A program made the position numbers and the translations under genes. A DNA stretch of 64,000 nucleotides from Autumnicola patrickiae (GTDB taxonomy: Bacteria; Bacteroidota; Bacteroidia; Flavobacteriales; Flavobacteriaceae), in the NCBI RefSeq assembly GCF_031846525.1, contig NZ_JAVRHM010000004.1, positions 139,334 through 203,333 on the forward strand, read 5' to 3'. The notes under the pieces are model-generated. The model saw only the letters and a program-made list of their open reading frames with translations, made no database searches and was not told the DNA's origin. Numbering within the stretch: position 1 is the stretch's first letter; every line of letters starts with the position of its first letter. Below, in pieces: positions 17,571-27,430 of this stretch.

Positions 17571-17575
17571 ATAAG

Positions 17576-18097
17576 ATGTACGAGAACAATTTTCCGCATA
17601 AGAGGTACCAAAAAACGATAGATTTCCTGCAGGAAAACGTTCCGGCCCCGGCTAAAATTTTGGATTTGGGCGTAGAAAATCCATTTGTAAAAATAATGCG
17701 GGAGCATAATTATTCTGTGGAGAATACTACGGGTGAAGATCTTGATACAGATACGTCTGCAGTCAAAAATGGCAATTTTGATGTGGTGACAGCTTTTGAA
17801 ATTTTTGAGCACCTTGTCGCTCCATATAATGTACTAAAAGACATACAGGCAGAGAAGCTTGTAGCTACTATTCCGTTGAAATTGTGGTTTTCCAGCGCCT
17901 ACAGGAGCAAAACCGACAAATGGGACCGTCATTATCATGAATTTGAGGACTGGCAGTTCGATTGGTTACTGGAAAAAGCCGGCTGGGAGATAAAGAACAC
18001 TACGAAATGGACGAATCCCGTCAAAAAGATCGGAATACGACCTCTATTGCGGAAATTCACTCCGCGTTATTACGCAGTTTATGCTGAACGGAGATAA
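17576..18097 (+). CDS. Class I SAM-dependent methyltransferase
   Basis: A 173-residue protein with the Rossmann-type SAM fold. Motif I is degenerate (KILDLGVENPFVKIM), and the post-motif FDVVTAFEIFEHLVAPYNVL is typical of family 11/12 methyltransferases. The substrate is unknown. It follows the FabH-like gene with a 5-base gap, so it may methylate a product of that enzyme. It ends 1 base before the end of the convergent FG-GAP gene. Confidence 0.8.
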   Translation: MYENNFPHKRYQKTIDFLQENVPAPAKILDLGVENPFVKIMREHNYSVENTTGEDLDTDTSAVKNGNFDVVTAFEIFEHLVAPYNVLKDIQAEKLVATIPLKLWFSSAYRSKTDKWDRHYHEFEDWQFDWLLEKAGWEIKNTTKWTNPVKKIGIRPLLRKFTPRYYAVYAERR

Positions 18098-18098
18098 A

Positions 18099-20756
18099 TT
18101 ACCGGATAAGGCTGATATTTGCCTTTTTTACCTCCTCACCTAAATCCTCCGGAAATTCAATTCTTATCCAGTAATCGTCTGAAGGCATGGCCCTGTTATT
18201 AAAAGTGCCATCCCAGGATTCATTAGGACCTTTTAATACCTTCAGCAGTTTACCATACCTGTCGAAGATATAACATTCAAAATTCGAATTGCAGGTGACA
18301 TTGGAAAGTTCAATTTTCCAATTGTCATGCACTCCATCGCCATTAGGTGTAAAAAATAACGGATAAGTATAGCAAACTTCTTCTTCAGGCGTTTCACAAT
18401 TCAGAAGGAAATCGGGGGCAGTATAAGAACACGGTCCATTAAGGATTTTCACCTGCGTGTATTCTCCGGTTTCTAAACCATCTATTGCAAGCACTCCGTC
18501 TTCATTAGAAGTAAGTGAATTTAACTGCAGGTTGCCACCATTGAACAACGTTTCAACCGAATAAGCTGTGTCAGGATCAAGCCCTTCAAAAGAAACGCTG
18601 CCATTTGCATTACCACAGTCATTAGGATCAATTATCTGGAGAAGAACAATAGCACCTTCTGCAGCACCAAGAGTAATGGTCTCTTCTAAAAAGATTTCAC
18701 AACCGTCATAAAGCAATTCTAAATTATTATAATTACCGGAAGCAAGACCTTCAATAGTAATAGTACCGGAAGCATCGGCAACTAAATCCTCCACTACAAT
18801 CACTTCTGAATTGTAGTCATACATAAGATTGTAAGTAACATCTGGTTCGAGTTGTGTGATAGAAACAGAGCCGTTTGTAGCAGAACAGGAATCGGGATTA
18901 GAGGTTGTTATTTCCGCCTCTGGAGATTGAGGAGAATTGATCTGAACTTCATTATCATAACTATGGATGCATCCATTGCTGATAATTGCAAATTCTGAAT
19001 AGTTCCCTGCAGGAAGGGAATTCAAAATTATTTTCCCATTAGAATCGCTGTTAACAATACCAGCAGTTTGTGAGTTTCCGTTAAAACTGTATTCGAATTC
19101 ATAAGAAGAATCTTCAGCTAATCCGAAAATCACGATACTTCCATCCTCCATACTACACCCCGAAGTATCGAAAGATTCAAAATCCACCTCAAGCGTTTCG
19201 GTACTTCTCAGGTCGAAAAGTTCATCATAATTAAATGTACATGCACCTTTAGTGATAAAAAACTCTGAATATTCTCCTTCGGGAAGATCTGGAATAATTA
19301 ATTCGCCAACTGAATTACTGGAAATATTTCCTGTTGATTGTAAACTACCATTACGCGTGTAGTTTATGCCATATTCATGATTAGCACCCAAATTGGAAAA
19401 AATAAGTGCGCCGTTTTCACTTCCGCAATCGGGAGTGCTGGCTTCAATTTCCACATCAGAAAGATTTTCAGAGAAATTCATAATCCATACAGCTCCTTCG
19501 CCATCTTTCTGAGCACCCGCCACAACTTTTAGCGGATCTGAATTGGAGACAAAAGCAACAGAAATTCCGAAAGAATCCCCGGTGGCAAGATCTCCCGTAA
19601 AGCCACCAATATTCTCAGCATATTGATAACTTTCACTCACCGTACCATCACTATTCAATTCCACTACAAAGAAAGCACCGGACTGTGCCCCGGTTTCGGG
19701 ATTATTGCACCTCGCACAGCCCAACAGAATTTCTACCAGCCCGTCACCATCTATATCTGACATGCTATCGATAGATCTTGCAAAAATGGCATTCGAATTT
19801 AGGGAAAAATTACCACCGCCGGTAGTGGCAGAAACTTTTTCACTCTTAATTACAGATCCATCAGCATTTAGAAAAAGCACATAAAATGCTCCAAAATCTG
19901 AGCCTCCATCGTCGTCCCTGTAACTTCCCACAGCAATATCCACAACGCCATTGCCATCCAAATCTCCCAGAGACGCAACAGAACCCCCAAAGTAATCACC
20001 AGATTGTAAATTAGCCGAAAAGTTACCACGGGTTGCGCTTATCTTCTTATGCTCCCTAACTGTAAAGTCGTTGTTTAAAAAAAGAATCCACACCGCACCC
20101 GTTTCTATACCTCCATCTGGGTCTCTACGGGAACCTACGGCGATCTCCTGAATACCATCGTTATCTAAATCCCCAATATTTTCAATATCTGTTCCAAAAA
20201 CAACTTCTCCTGAAAGAACCCCTGTAAAGCCACCTTCATAATCACTGATTTTTGTATGTGCTGCGACAGTCCCGTTGCTATTGAGGCTTAGAATATACAC
20301 CGCACCGTGCCAGTAGCCACCATCCCCATCATATTCGGCTCCTACAGCCACTTCCGGCTTACCGTCGCCGTTGAGATCTCCCAGGTAAGCGACAGAAGCG
20401 CCAAAAACATCTTCGTTATCTAGGTTGCCGGTAAAACCTCCTTGTGTATCACTTATCTTTTGATAATCTTTTACCGTGTCGTCTTCATTTAAAAATAAGA
20501 CATAAACGGCTCCCCGGTTTTGCCCTCCATCATCATCTGTAAAGGCACCTACCATAATGTCTTCAACACCATCATTATTGATATCTCCAATATTATCTAC
20601 GGAATATCCAAACTGATCTCCTGCTTTTAGTGCTCCCGCAAAATTTTCTGAAGAATTATCGATTTTGGTATAACAGCCAACCTCATACTCCTGACAAAAA
20701 ATAGAATTGATAAAAAGAAAGCAGAAGCCTATTAAGAACTGGAAGTTTTTCGTCAT
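18099..20756 (-). CDS. FG-GAP repeat protein with T9SS type B sorting domain
   Basis: An 885-residue secreted protein. An N-terminal signal peptide ends near IFCQ. At least five integrin-alpha FG-GAP blades follow, each with a calcium loop such as DINNDGVED, DLNGDGKPE, DLDNDGIQE, DLDGNGVVD and DIDGDGLVE. Four repeats of about 75 residues then share a C..NG...L......Y......G pattern. The C-terminus (FFTPNGDGVHDNWKI to the end) is the gliding-motility-associated type B sorting domain that directs export by the type IX system. It is likely a surface adhesin or matrix protein; the ligand is unknown. Confidence 0.88.
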   Translation of the reverse strand: MTKNFQFLIGFCFLFINSIFCQEYEVGCYTKIDNSSENFAGALKAGDQFGYSVDNIGDINNDGVEDIMVGAFTDDDGGQNRGAVYVLFLNEDDTVKDYQKISDTQGGFTGNLDNEDVFGASVAYLGDLNGDGKPEVAVGAEYDGDGGYWHGAVYILSLNSNGTVAAHTKISDYEGGFTGVLSGEVVFGTDIENIGDLDNDGIQEIAVGSRRDPDGGIETGAVWILFLNNDFTVREHKKISATRGNFSANLQSGDYFGGSVASLGDLDGNGVVDIAVGSYRDDDGGSDFGAFYVLFLNADGSVIKSEKVSATTGGGNFSLNSNAIFARSIDSMSDIDGDGLVEILLGCARCNNPETGAQSGAFFVVELNSDGTVSESYQYAENIGGFTGDLATGDSFGISVAFVSNSDPLKVVAGAQKDGEGAVWIMNFSENLSDVEIEASTPDCGSENGALIFSNLGANHEYGINYTRNGSLQSTGNISSNSVGELIIPDLPEGEYSEFFITKGACTFNYDELFDLRSTETLEVDFESFDTSGCSMEDGSIVIFGLAEDSSYEFEYSFNGNSQTAGIVNSDSNGKIILNSLPAGNYSEFAIISNGCIHSYDNEVQINSPQSPEAEITTSNPDSCSATNGSVSITQLEPDVTYNLMYDYNSEVIVVEDLVADASGTITIEGLASGNYNNLELLYDGCEIFLEETITLGAAEGAIVLLQIIDPNDCGNANGSVSFEGLDPDTAYSVETLFNGGNLQLNSLTSNEDGVLAIDGLETGEYTQVKILNGPCSYTAPDFLLNCETPEEEVCYTYPLFFTPNGDGVHDNWKIELSNVTCNSNFECYIFDRYGKLLKVLKGPNESWDGTFNNRAMPSDDYWIRIEFPEDLGEEVKKANISLIR

Positions 20757-20786
20757 ATTTGGTTAAAAATTGACATTAATTCCTGC

Positions 20787-21638
20787 ATGAAACTCAGCAT
20801 TATTATTCCGGCATATAATGAAGAAGAACATCTGGCAGACTGCCTTTCCTCTTTTGTGAGCCAGACTTTACTGCCGGACGAATTAATTATTGCCGATGAT
20901 AATTCTACAGATGATACCTTTTTGATTGCACAAGAATTTAGTGAAAAATACAGTTGGATAAAGGTTTACAAAAATAACACGGAGTCACTACACATGCCGG
21001 GCTCTAAAGTAATTAATAATTTCTATTTTGGCCTTTCCCACAGCGAAGGAAATTATGATCTTCTTGGAAAATTTGACGCTGATCTTTTGCTTCCACCCAA
21101 TTACTTTGATGAAATTAAAAATTACTTTCAGAAATTTCCAAACCTGGGAATGTGCGCCGGAAATGTTTACGTCCAAAATGAGAATTTGGAATGGGTACAT
21201 GAGAAGATTTCAGATAAAGAACATATTCGCGGGCCGGTGAAATTATATTCTGCAGAATGCTTTAAGAAAATAGGTGGCTTAAAAGCTTCTATTGGCTGGG
21301 ATACGGTAGATGAACTACTTGCTAAATATTACGGTTTCCGCACGCTGACTATTCCCTCATTAAAAGTAAAGCACCTGCGGCCAACAGGAAAATCTTATAA
21401 TTCCAAATCCAGAAAGATTCAGGGGGAGGCGCTCTATAGAATGAGGTATGGCTTTAAACTGGCTTTTTTAAGTGCTTTAAAGATGAGCGTAAATTATAAG
21501 GACCCGAAGATTCTTCAGGAGTATATGTCCGGTTATTTTAAAGCTGAAAAACAAAAACAGCCTTTCCTCGTTTCAGAAGAAGAAGGCCGCTTTATAAGAA
21601 AATTCCGTTGGAAGAATATCAGAAAGAAACTATTCTGA
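20787..21638 (+). CDS. Family 2 glycosyltransferase
   Basis: A 283-residue GT-A fold enzyme. The N-terminus MKLSIIIPAYNEEEHLADCL and the DDNSTDDT nucleotide-binding loop are typical of GT2. GKFDADLLLPP is the DxD-like metal site. A C-terminal part rich in Lys/Arg has no membrane helix. The sugar and acceptor are not predictable. It is divergent from the FG-GAP gene and overlaps the convergent phosphatase gene by 9 bases. Confidence 0.88.
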   Translation: MKLSIIIPAYNEEEHLADCLSSFVSQTLLPDELIIADDNSTDDTFLIAQEFSEKYSWIKVYKNNTESLHMPGSKVINNFYFGLSHSEGNYDLLGKFDADLLLPPNYFDEIKNYFQKFPNLGMCAGNVYVQNENLEWVHEKISDKEHIRGPVKLYSAECFKKIGGLKASIGWDTVDELLAKYYGFRTLTIPSLKVKHLRPTGKSYNSKSRKIQGEALYRMRYGFKLAFLSALKMSVNYKDPKILQEYMSGYFKAEKQKQPFLVSEEEGRFIRKFRWKNIRKKLF

Positions 21639-23279
21639 TAATTTCTTACGATCCAACATCATATACAAAGGTTTACCGGTGGCTGCATTAGGAAAGGAAA
21701 TTCCGAGCAACGCCGAAACTGTTGGTGCTATATCCACAATTTCAGAACGCTCTGTAGTACTGCCTTGTTCAATGCCATTTCCGAAGAAAATCAGCGGTGC
21801 ATGCGTATCGTAGGTAAATCCGCTACCGTGCATTGAGCCTGTTTTGGAATAGGAAACCACGGCTGGATCCAGGATAAAAATCACATCTCCACTGCGCTTT
21901 TGGTTAAAACCCTGCTGGATGGCAGCTCCCATCCCGCTTGTATAATTCCCTCCCTCCAGTTGTGAACGGGTATAGACTTTATCTATCTGATCCTGCTGAA
22001 GAATATAATGTGCAACTTTATCTTCAAGTTCATCAGCATCGATTCCGGCATTATACAAGGCTTTGTAATCAAAGAATACCTGATCATTATAAATTTCAGC
22101 AATAAGATTATCCTTTCCATACTCTTCACTCACAAAGTTGCGTAAACTTTCAGTAAAATCTTTAGAATCAAAATATCCTGCAGGTATTCTCAAAGACTGG
22201 AGATAAGCTGAAACATCCCCTCCGCCATGGTCTGCAGTTAGAAAAACGGTGTAGGCTCCCTCGCCAACGTTCTCATCCAGATATTTTAATAATGTCGCAA
22301 TATTTTTATCCAGGCGAAGATAAGTATCTTCAATTTCTTTTGAATTTACTCCAAAATTGTGACCAATTTTATCTGGACTGGAAAAACTAAGGGCAAGAAA
22401 ATCTGTATCCTCATCCTGTCCCAATTCTTCAGCTTTTATGGCAGCCAGCGCGAAATCAAGGGTGAGATCATTTCCATAAGGGCTCACGGTAATAAGATCA
22501 AACTGGTTATTCTCCTCTTTTAATGCAGCAAGATCATAAGGGAAAGAAGTGTCTGTCTTTCCTTTAAATCCAGCTTCAAATTCGTTTACGTCTACACCAC
22601 TGGCTACATAACTTTTAATAGGATATAACGTATTCCAGGTCTTAAAATAAGATTCTGCAATATTGGAATTATTAAAATCTTTTACCCATTGTGGTAAATC
22701 TTCCATATAAAATGAACTGGTAATAAATTTACCTTCGTCTTTTCCATGAAACCAATAAGCTGCATTTGCAGTATGTCCCGCAGGCAATATAGAACCCCGG
22801 TCTTTTATGGAAACCCCAATTGTCTTACCCCTCATTTGAGTGTGCAAACGATTTTGATCTGCAATTGTTGTGACTTTCATCCTGTGCGGTGACATTTTTC
22901 CCGCATCAGAATCTGTACCTACCGGCTCCACAGACTCGTCCCCTGCGCAATAAACAGATATATTTTCGAATTTATTATACCAGTTATTTCCAATGATTCC
23001 ATGATTTGCCGGACCGGTGCCTGTGTGAACAGAAGCATGACCGGGTCCTGTGTAAGTGGGAACATAATTAAAATGGTTGTTTTTAAAATTATATCCCTCA
23101 TTAATCATTCTTTTAAATCCATCATCCCCATACCGTTCCCAGAAGCGCGTGAGATAATCATACCTCATTTGATCTACTACTATACCAACCACAAGCTTCG
23201 TTTTCTGCTTATCATTTTCCTGTGCATTTAACGGAAGAACACATAAAACCGTTACTAGTAAAATAAATAATTGTCTCAT
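21630..23279 (-). CDS. PafA-type alkaline phosphatase family protein
   Basis: A periplasmic phosphomonoesterase of 549 residues in the alkaline phosphatase superfamily. A signal peptide ends at LNAQ (residue 20). The nucleophile should be Thr77 in PTYTGPGHAS, with Asn98 or Asn99 in IIGNNWY. Lys159 and Arg161 in the IKDRGS segment match the active-site pair known from Elizabethkingia PafA (recalled as Lys162/Arg164). Metal ligands include the TADHGGGD motif. This type hydrolyses a broad range of phosphomonoesters and is not strongly phosphate-inhibited in studied members. No Pho-type site was recognised. Confidence 0.87.
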   Translation of the reverse strand: MRQLFILLVTVLCVLPLNAQENDKQKTKLVVGIVVDQMRYDYLTRFWERYGDDGFKRMINEGYNFKNNHFNYVPTYTGPGHASVHTGTGPANHGIIGNNWYNKFENISVYCAGDESVEPVGTDSDAGKMSPHRMKVTTIADQNRLHTQMRGKTIGVSIKDRGSILPAGHTANAAYWFHGKDEGKFITSSFYMEDLPQWVKDFNNSNIAESYFKTWNTLYPIKSYVASGVDVNEFEAGFKGKTDTSFPYDLAALKEENNQFDLITVSPYGNDLTLDFALAAIKAEELGQDEDTDFLALSFSSPDKIGHNFGVNSKEIEDTYLRLDKNIATLLKYLDENVGEGAYTVFLTADHGGGDVSAYLQSLRIPAGYFDSKDFTESLRNFVSEEYGKDNLIAEIYNDQVFFDYKALYNAGIDADELEDKVAHYILQQDQIDKVYTRSQLEGGNYTSGMGAAIQQGFNQKRSGDVIFILDPAVVSYSKTGSMHGSGFTYDTHAPLIFFGNGIEQGSTTERSEIVDIAPTVSALLGISFPNAATGKPLYMMLDRKKLSE

Positions 23280-23390
23280 AATTTTAAATTGAAGAAACCA
23301 AAAATAATAAACTCAGTGCCATAAACTTTAATTCTACGTTAAATACTTTCGTGCTTCTTTTTTGTATTTTAGCTTTACAAAAATTATTGG

Positions 23391-24128
23391 ATGGGTTATC
23401 TGCATTCTATTGGTGAATACTTTTTAATGATAAAGGGGGTGTTTGGAAGAATGACCAAACGCTCTGTACTAAAAGAATTAATTTTTAAGGAAATAAACGA
23501 GCTTATAATTGGTTCCTTAGGAATTGTGGCTTTTCTGTCTTTTTTCATTGGAGGTGTAGTTGCTCTTCAAACAGCCTTAAATTTAAATAATCCTTTAATA
23601 CCGAAGGCATTAATTGCTTATGCTGCCAGGCAATCTATAATTCTGGAATTCTCCCCTACATTTATATCTATTATTATGGCGGGAAAAGTAGGTTCTTTTA
23701 TTACTTCCAGCATAGGATCCATGAGGGTAACTGAACAAATTGATGCCCTGGAAGTAATGGGGATAAACTCCCTAAATTATCTTATTTTCCCTAAGATCAT
23801 TGCAATGCTTACCTATCCGTTTGTCATTGCCATTTCCATGTTTTTGGGAATAGTAGGTGCTTATATGTCGGCAGTATTGGGTGGCTTTGTGGTGCCAGAT
23901 GAGTTTATTAGCGGGCTGCAGGATGATTTTGTAGGCTTTCAGTTGTTTTATGCATTCTTTAAAACATTTTTATTTGCCATGATTCTGGCAACTGTTCCCT
24001 CTTATCACGGTTATTACATGACCGGCGGCTCATTGGAAGTAGGTAAGGCAAGTACTACCTCGTTTGTATGGACCAGCGTGGTAATTATTATTACTAACTA
24101 TATAGTAACCCAATTATTACTTAGCTAA
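23391..24128 (+). CDS. mlaE: MlaE-family lipid transport permease
   Basis: The permease of an Mla-type ABC system that moves phospholipids between inner and outer membranes. The 245 residues carry the MlaE/TIGR00056 signature around SIGSMRVTEQIDALEVMGI and five to six membrane segments. The ATPase gene mlaF follows after 1 base. The periplasmic MCE protein (MlaD) gene is not next to them here and must be elsewhere if the system is complete. Confidence 0.92.
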   Translation: MGYLHSIGEYFLMIKGVFGRMTKRSVLKELIFKEINELIIGSLGIVAFLSFFIGGVVALQTALNLNNPLIPKALIAYAARQSIILEFSPTFISIIMAGKVGSFITSSIGSMRVTEQIDALEVMGINSLNYLIFPKIIAMLTYPFVIAISMFLGIVGAYMSAVLGGFVVPDEFISGLQDDFVGFQLFYAFFKTFLFAMILATVPSYHGYYMTGGSLEVGKASTTSFVWTSVVIIITNYIVTQLLLS

Positions 24129-24129
24129 A

Positions 24130-24894
24130 ATGATAGAAATAAAGGATATACATAAAAGTTTTGATGAACAAGATGTCCTTAGAGGAATAAATTTTGTTTT
24201 TGAAACCGGAAAGACAAATCTTATTATAGGACAATCTGGCTCTGGAAAAAGTGTGCTCTTAAAGTCTATGCTGGGTCTGTTTACTCCGGAAAAAGGAACT
24301 ATTGAATACGATGGAAAACCTTATTCTACTTTTAGTCCGGAGCAAAAACGGGAGCTTCGGAAAGAAATAGGAATGCTTTTCCAGGGAGGCGCTCTCTTTG
24401 ATTCTATGACGGTTGAAGAAAACGTGATGTTCCCTTTAAGGATGTTTAAAAAAGGCCGGAAAAAGGATCATCTGGAACGCGTTAATGAAGTTCTGGAAAG
24501 AGTAAACCTTACCGGTAACGGAAAAAAATATCCCGCAGAAATTAGTGGAGGTATGCAAAAAAGGGTGGCAATTGCCCGGGCAATTGTAAACAAGCCAAAA
24601 TATTTGTTTTGTGATGAACCCAACTCTGGACTTGATCCAAAGACAGCCACTGTTATTGATAATCTTATCCACGAATTAACAGTCGAATACGACATTACTA
24701 CTGTAGTTATTACCCACGATATGAATTCTGTTTTAGAGATCGGAGAAAAGATCGCTTTTCTTAAAGATGGTGTACTTGCCTGGAAAGGTGATAAAAGTCA
24801 GATTTTTAAAACCGACAATGAAGCTGTGACCGATTTTGTATATTCTTCAGATTTGTTTAAAAAAGTAAAACAGGCGCAACTTCAGGGTCTTTAA
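24130..24894 (+). CDS. mlaF: Mla-type ABC transporter ATP-binding protein
   Basis: A 254-residue ABC ATPase that powers the MlaE permease. Walker A GQSGSGKS is at 34-41, the signature ISGGMQKR at about 138-145, Walker B YLFCDEP with Asp162 and Glu163, and the switch His in VITHDM. ISGGMQKR and the EIG/AFLKDG tail are typical of the MlaF/Ttg2A group. It is the second gene of the mlaEF pair, and it converges with the DUF389 gene 1 base apart. Confidence 0.93.
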   Translation: MIEIKDIHKSFDEQDVLRGINFVFETGKTNLIIGQSGSGKSVLLKSMLGLFTPEKGTIEYDGKPYSTFSPEQKRELRKEIGMLFQGGALFDSMTVEENVMFPLRMFKKGRKKDHLERVNEVLERVNLTGNGKKYPAEISGGMQKRVAIARAIVNKPKYLFCDEPNSGLDPKTATVIDNLIHELTVEYDITTVVITHDMNSVLEIGEKIAFLKDGVLAWKGDKSQIFKTDNEAVTDFVYSSDLFKKVKQAQLQGL

Positions 24895-24895
24895 G

Positions 24896-26335
24896 CTAAT
24901 TTACAGATTGTACGGCGAGAGTATCCAAAGATAACCTCACCTGAAGCCATTCCTTTAACTTTGCCATTTCCCGCTGTTGAGCATTTCTTGTAAGGGAATT
25001 ATCCCATTTAACGTTAATAGTAGGAATAGTATCTACACGGGTAAAGTCTGTTACAATGTTGTTAGAATAACTTAACTGTTCAATATTGGAGTAATTGATT
25101 TTGGCTTCCCTGCTTATTGCCTGAAAAGGAATACCCCCAGACCTATACCTTAGTAATTCATTTTCCAAAAGTCGGATACGATCATCTTTATCCTCCACAA
25201 CTTGCTGGTTTCTTACGTATAAATCCTCCAGTATTCCAGATCTAACCTCAGAAGTAAGACGTGCTGCCATCTCAGAACTTTGGTCGGTTCCCTGGTGTAT
25301 TCTTAAAGTAACATCCTGCAACTCCTCCATAGCTCTTATTTGTTCTACCCAATCCTGAATTTGAGCTTGCGGTACTGGACGGCCAATAAGATAAACATCC
25401 ACAAATTTCCTTTTATAATCCTGAGCAAATTTCACCACTTCAGCTCCAGGGTAATCAATCTTTTCTTCTACAAATTCTTTTGTTCTGGTTACAAACACCT
25501 GCTCCCTAAGAAGGTTTACGAATAGGAAAATACTCGGGATCATCACGAGAATTGCAATTAAAGAAGCAAGCCTAGCGGTATTTCTTCTGCGTTTACTGTT
25601 AGCATATCTTACCAACGGAAATCCAAGAATCTTTGCTACTACAAAAGTGGAAAGTGCTATAAAAACAGAATTAATTGCAAAGAGGTAAAGAGCACCACCG
25701 GCATATTCCCAATTGGCGATAGCAAGGCCATAACCCACAGTACAGAGCGGCGGCATAAGGGCTGTGGCAATAGCAACACCCATAATTACGCTGGCAATCG
25801 TTCCTTTTTTTGTTTTTGCCACGATTAAAGCCAAACCACCGAAAATCGCCACCAACACATCCAGAATTGTAGGATACGTTCGGGCGACAAGCTCTGGTGT
25901 TTCCTGCTCAATAGGAGAAATTAAAAAGTAGAGATAAGCGGTTAACACACTTAGCACCACCATAACCGCCAGATTTACCAGGGAACGCTTTAAGGTATCG
26001 ATGTCGTTAATGGCAACAGATAACCCAACACCTACAATAGGACCCATTAAAGGGGAGATAAGCATCGCTCCAATTACCACAGCAGGGCTACTTACATTAA
26101 GACCAATAGAGGCCACAAAAATTGAGAAAATAAGGATCCAGGCATTATGGCCTTTAAAGGAAATATCCTTCTTCACCATTTCTATAGTACTATCCCTATC
26201 TGTATCGGTAAGGATATCCAGTAATTCTGCAAAGAACGACCTTGAGTGCTTATAAAGATGTTTCGCGTCTGACGAAAGTTTTACGTTGCCTTTTTCAGTC
26301 CCCGAACCAGCCGAAGAATTCTCTTTATTTTCCAT
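24896..26335 (-). CDS. DUF389 family membrane protein
   Basis: A 479-residue protein with a soluble N-terminus of about 60 residues and then a six-helix membrane core including SSPAVVIGAMLISPLMGPIVGVG. This is the hallmark of DUF389/TIGR00341. A long C-terminal cytoplasmic or periplasmic part has a coiled-coil-like stretch (VVEDKDDRIRLLENELLRY). The function of the family is unknown. It starts 3 bases after the stop codon of the mannose-1-phosphate guanylyltransferase gene, so the two are co-transcribed. Confidence 0.85.
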   Translation of the reverse strand: MENKENSSAGSGTEKGNVKLSSDAKHLYKHSRSFFAELLDILTDTDRDSTIEMVKKDISFKGHNAWILIFSIFVASIGLNVSSPAVVIGAMLISPLMGPIVGVGLSVAINDIDTLKRSLVNLAVMVVLSVLTAYLYFLISPIEQETPELVARTYPTILDVLVAIFGGLALIVAKTKKGTIASVIMGVAIATALMPPLCTVGYGLAIANWEYAGGALYLFAINSVFIALSTFVVAKILGFPLVRYANSKRRRNTARLASLIAILVMIPSIFLFVNLLREQVFVTRTKEFVEEKIDYPGAEVVKFAQDYKRKFVDVYLIGRPVPQAQIQDWVEQIRAMEELQDVTLRIHQGTDQSSEMAARLTSEVRSGILEDLYVRNQQVVEDKDDRIRLLENELLRYRSGGIPFQAISREAKINYSNIEQLSYSNNIVTDFTRVDTIPTINVKWDNSLTRNAQQREMAKLKEWLQVRLSLDTLAVQSVN

Positions 26336-26338
26336 CTA

Positions 26339-27418
26339 CTAACCAAGTTTATCCCCAAACTTATCAATTGCTTTTTGCCGAATTTCCTTTATCCCCTGTT
26401 CATTTTTCTTCGGAACTATAAGCAGCACCTGTTCGTTTTCCAGAACAATATAATCTTTAAGACCTTCCAGTACAACAATCTTATTCTCGGCTGCCCTTAC
26501 GATATTACCTTCTGCTCCAAACGGAAGTAACCGGGCATTAATTACCGTATTTCCAAAATCATCCTGAGGAAGTTCCTCCTGAAGAGACCCCCAGGTCCCA
26601 AGATCATTCCATCCAAAATTAGCCGGAATCATAAATACATTTTCAGCTTTTTCAATAATTCCGTAATCTATTGATATTTTGTTTGCGAGGTGATAATTGT
26701 CATTTATAAAAGCCTGCTCTTCTTCTGTGTTCCAATACTCTTTCCCTTTCTGAAAAAGATTATACATTTCTGGCAGATACTTTTTAAAGTTCTCTATTAT
26801 AGAAGAGGCATTCCATATAAAAATTCCTGCATTCCAGGCATAATTTCCATCTTCTACAAACTTTTCAGCTTTTTTGAAGGTGGGTTTTTCTGTAAACTGT
26901 GCTACAGGTATAAGCCTTCTATCTTCAGAATGTTCAAATTTAATATATCCGTAACCAGTGTTTGGAAAGGTGGGTTTAATACCTAATGTGATCAGTTTCT
27001 CATTATTATCAACGGCTTCAAAAGCAAAATTAAGGTCGTTAATAAAACTGTCTACTCCCTGGATCCAATGATCGCTGGGCGCCACCATCATCACAGCATC
27101 TTTATTCTTTTCCTGTATTTTTAAAGCTGCAAGTAAAATACTGGGAGCGGTATCACGCATTACCGGCTCTAAAACAATTTGCTCCCGCTTAATGCCGGAA
27201 ATTTGTTCTTTTACCGTTTCCTCATAACGTGCATTAGTAAGGATATAAATATTTTCTGGTGGTACTATTTTTTTTAGACGGGCAAAAGTTGTTTGAATAA
27301 GCGTTTCACCGGATCCAAGGATATCCTGAAATTGTTTAGGACACTCTGCTGTACTCACAGGCCAAAACCTGGAACCGACCCCACCGGCCATTAATATTGC
27401 GTAATAGTTACTATTCAT
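26339..27418 (-). CDS. Mannose-1-phosphate guanylyltransferase
   Basis: Makes GDP-mannose from mannose-1-phosphate and GTP for glycan synthesis. The 359 residues start with the nucleotidyltransferase signature MAGGVGSRFWPVS and TAECPKQF. APSDHWI and the FTEKPTFKKAE and NAGIFIWNA segments are typical of the GMP family. There is no isomerase domain, so it is the single-function form. It is downstream of the sprT-like gene (12-base gap) and upstream of DUF389. Confidence 0.92.
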   Translation of the reverse strand: MNSNYYAILMAGGVGSRFWPVSTAECPKQFQDILGSGETLIQTTFARLKKIVPPENIYILTNARYEETVKEQISGIKREQIVLEPVMRDTAPSILLAALKIQEKNKDAVMMVAPSDHWIQGVDSFINDLNFAFEAVDNNEKLITLGIKPTFPNTGYGYIKFEHSEDRRLIPVAQFTEKPTFKKAEKFVEDGNYAWNAGIFIWNASSIIENFKKYLPEMYNLFQKGKEYWNTEEEQAFINDNYHLANKISIDYGIIEKAENVFMIPANFGWNDLGTWGSLQEELPQDDFGNTVINARLLPFGAEGNIVRAAENKIVVLEGLKDYIVLENEQVLLIVPKKNEQGIKEIRQKAIDKFGDKLG

Positions 27419-27430
27419 CTAACTTTGAAA

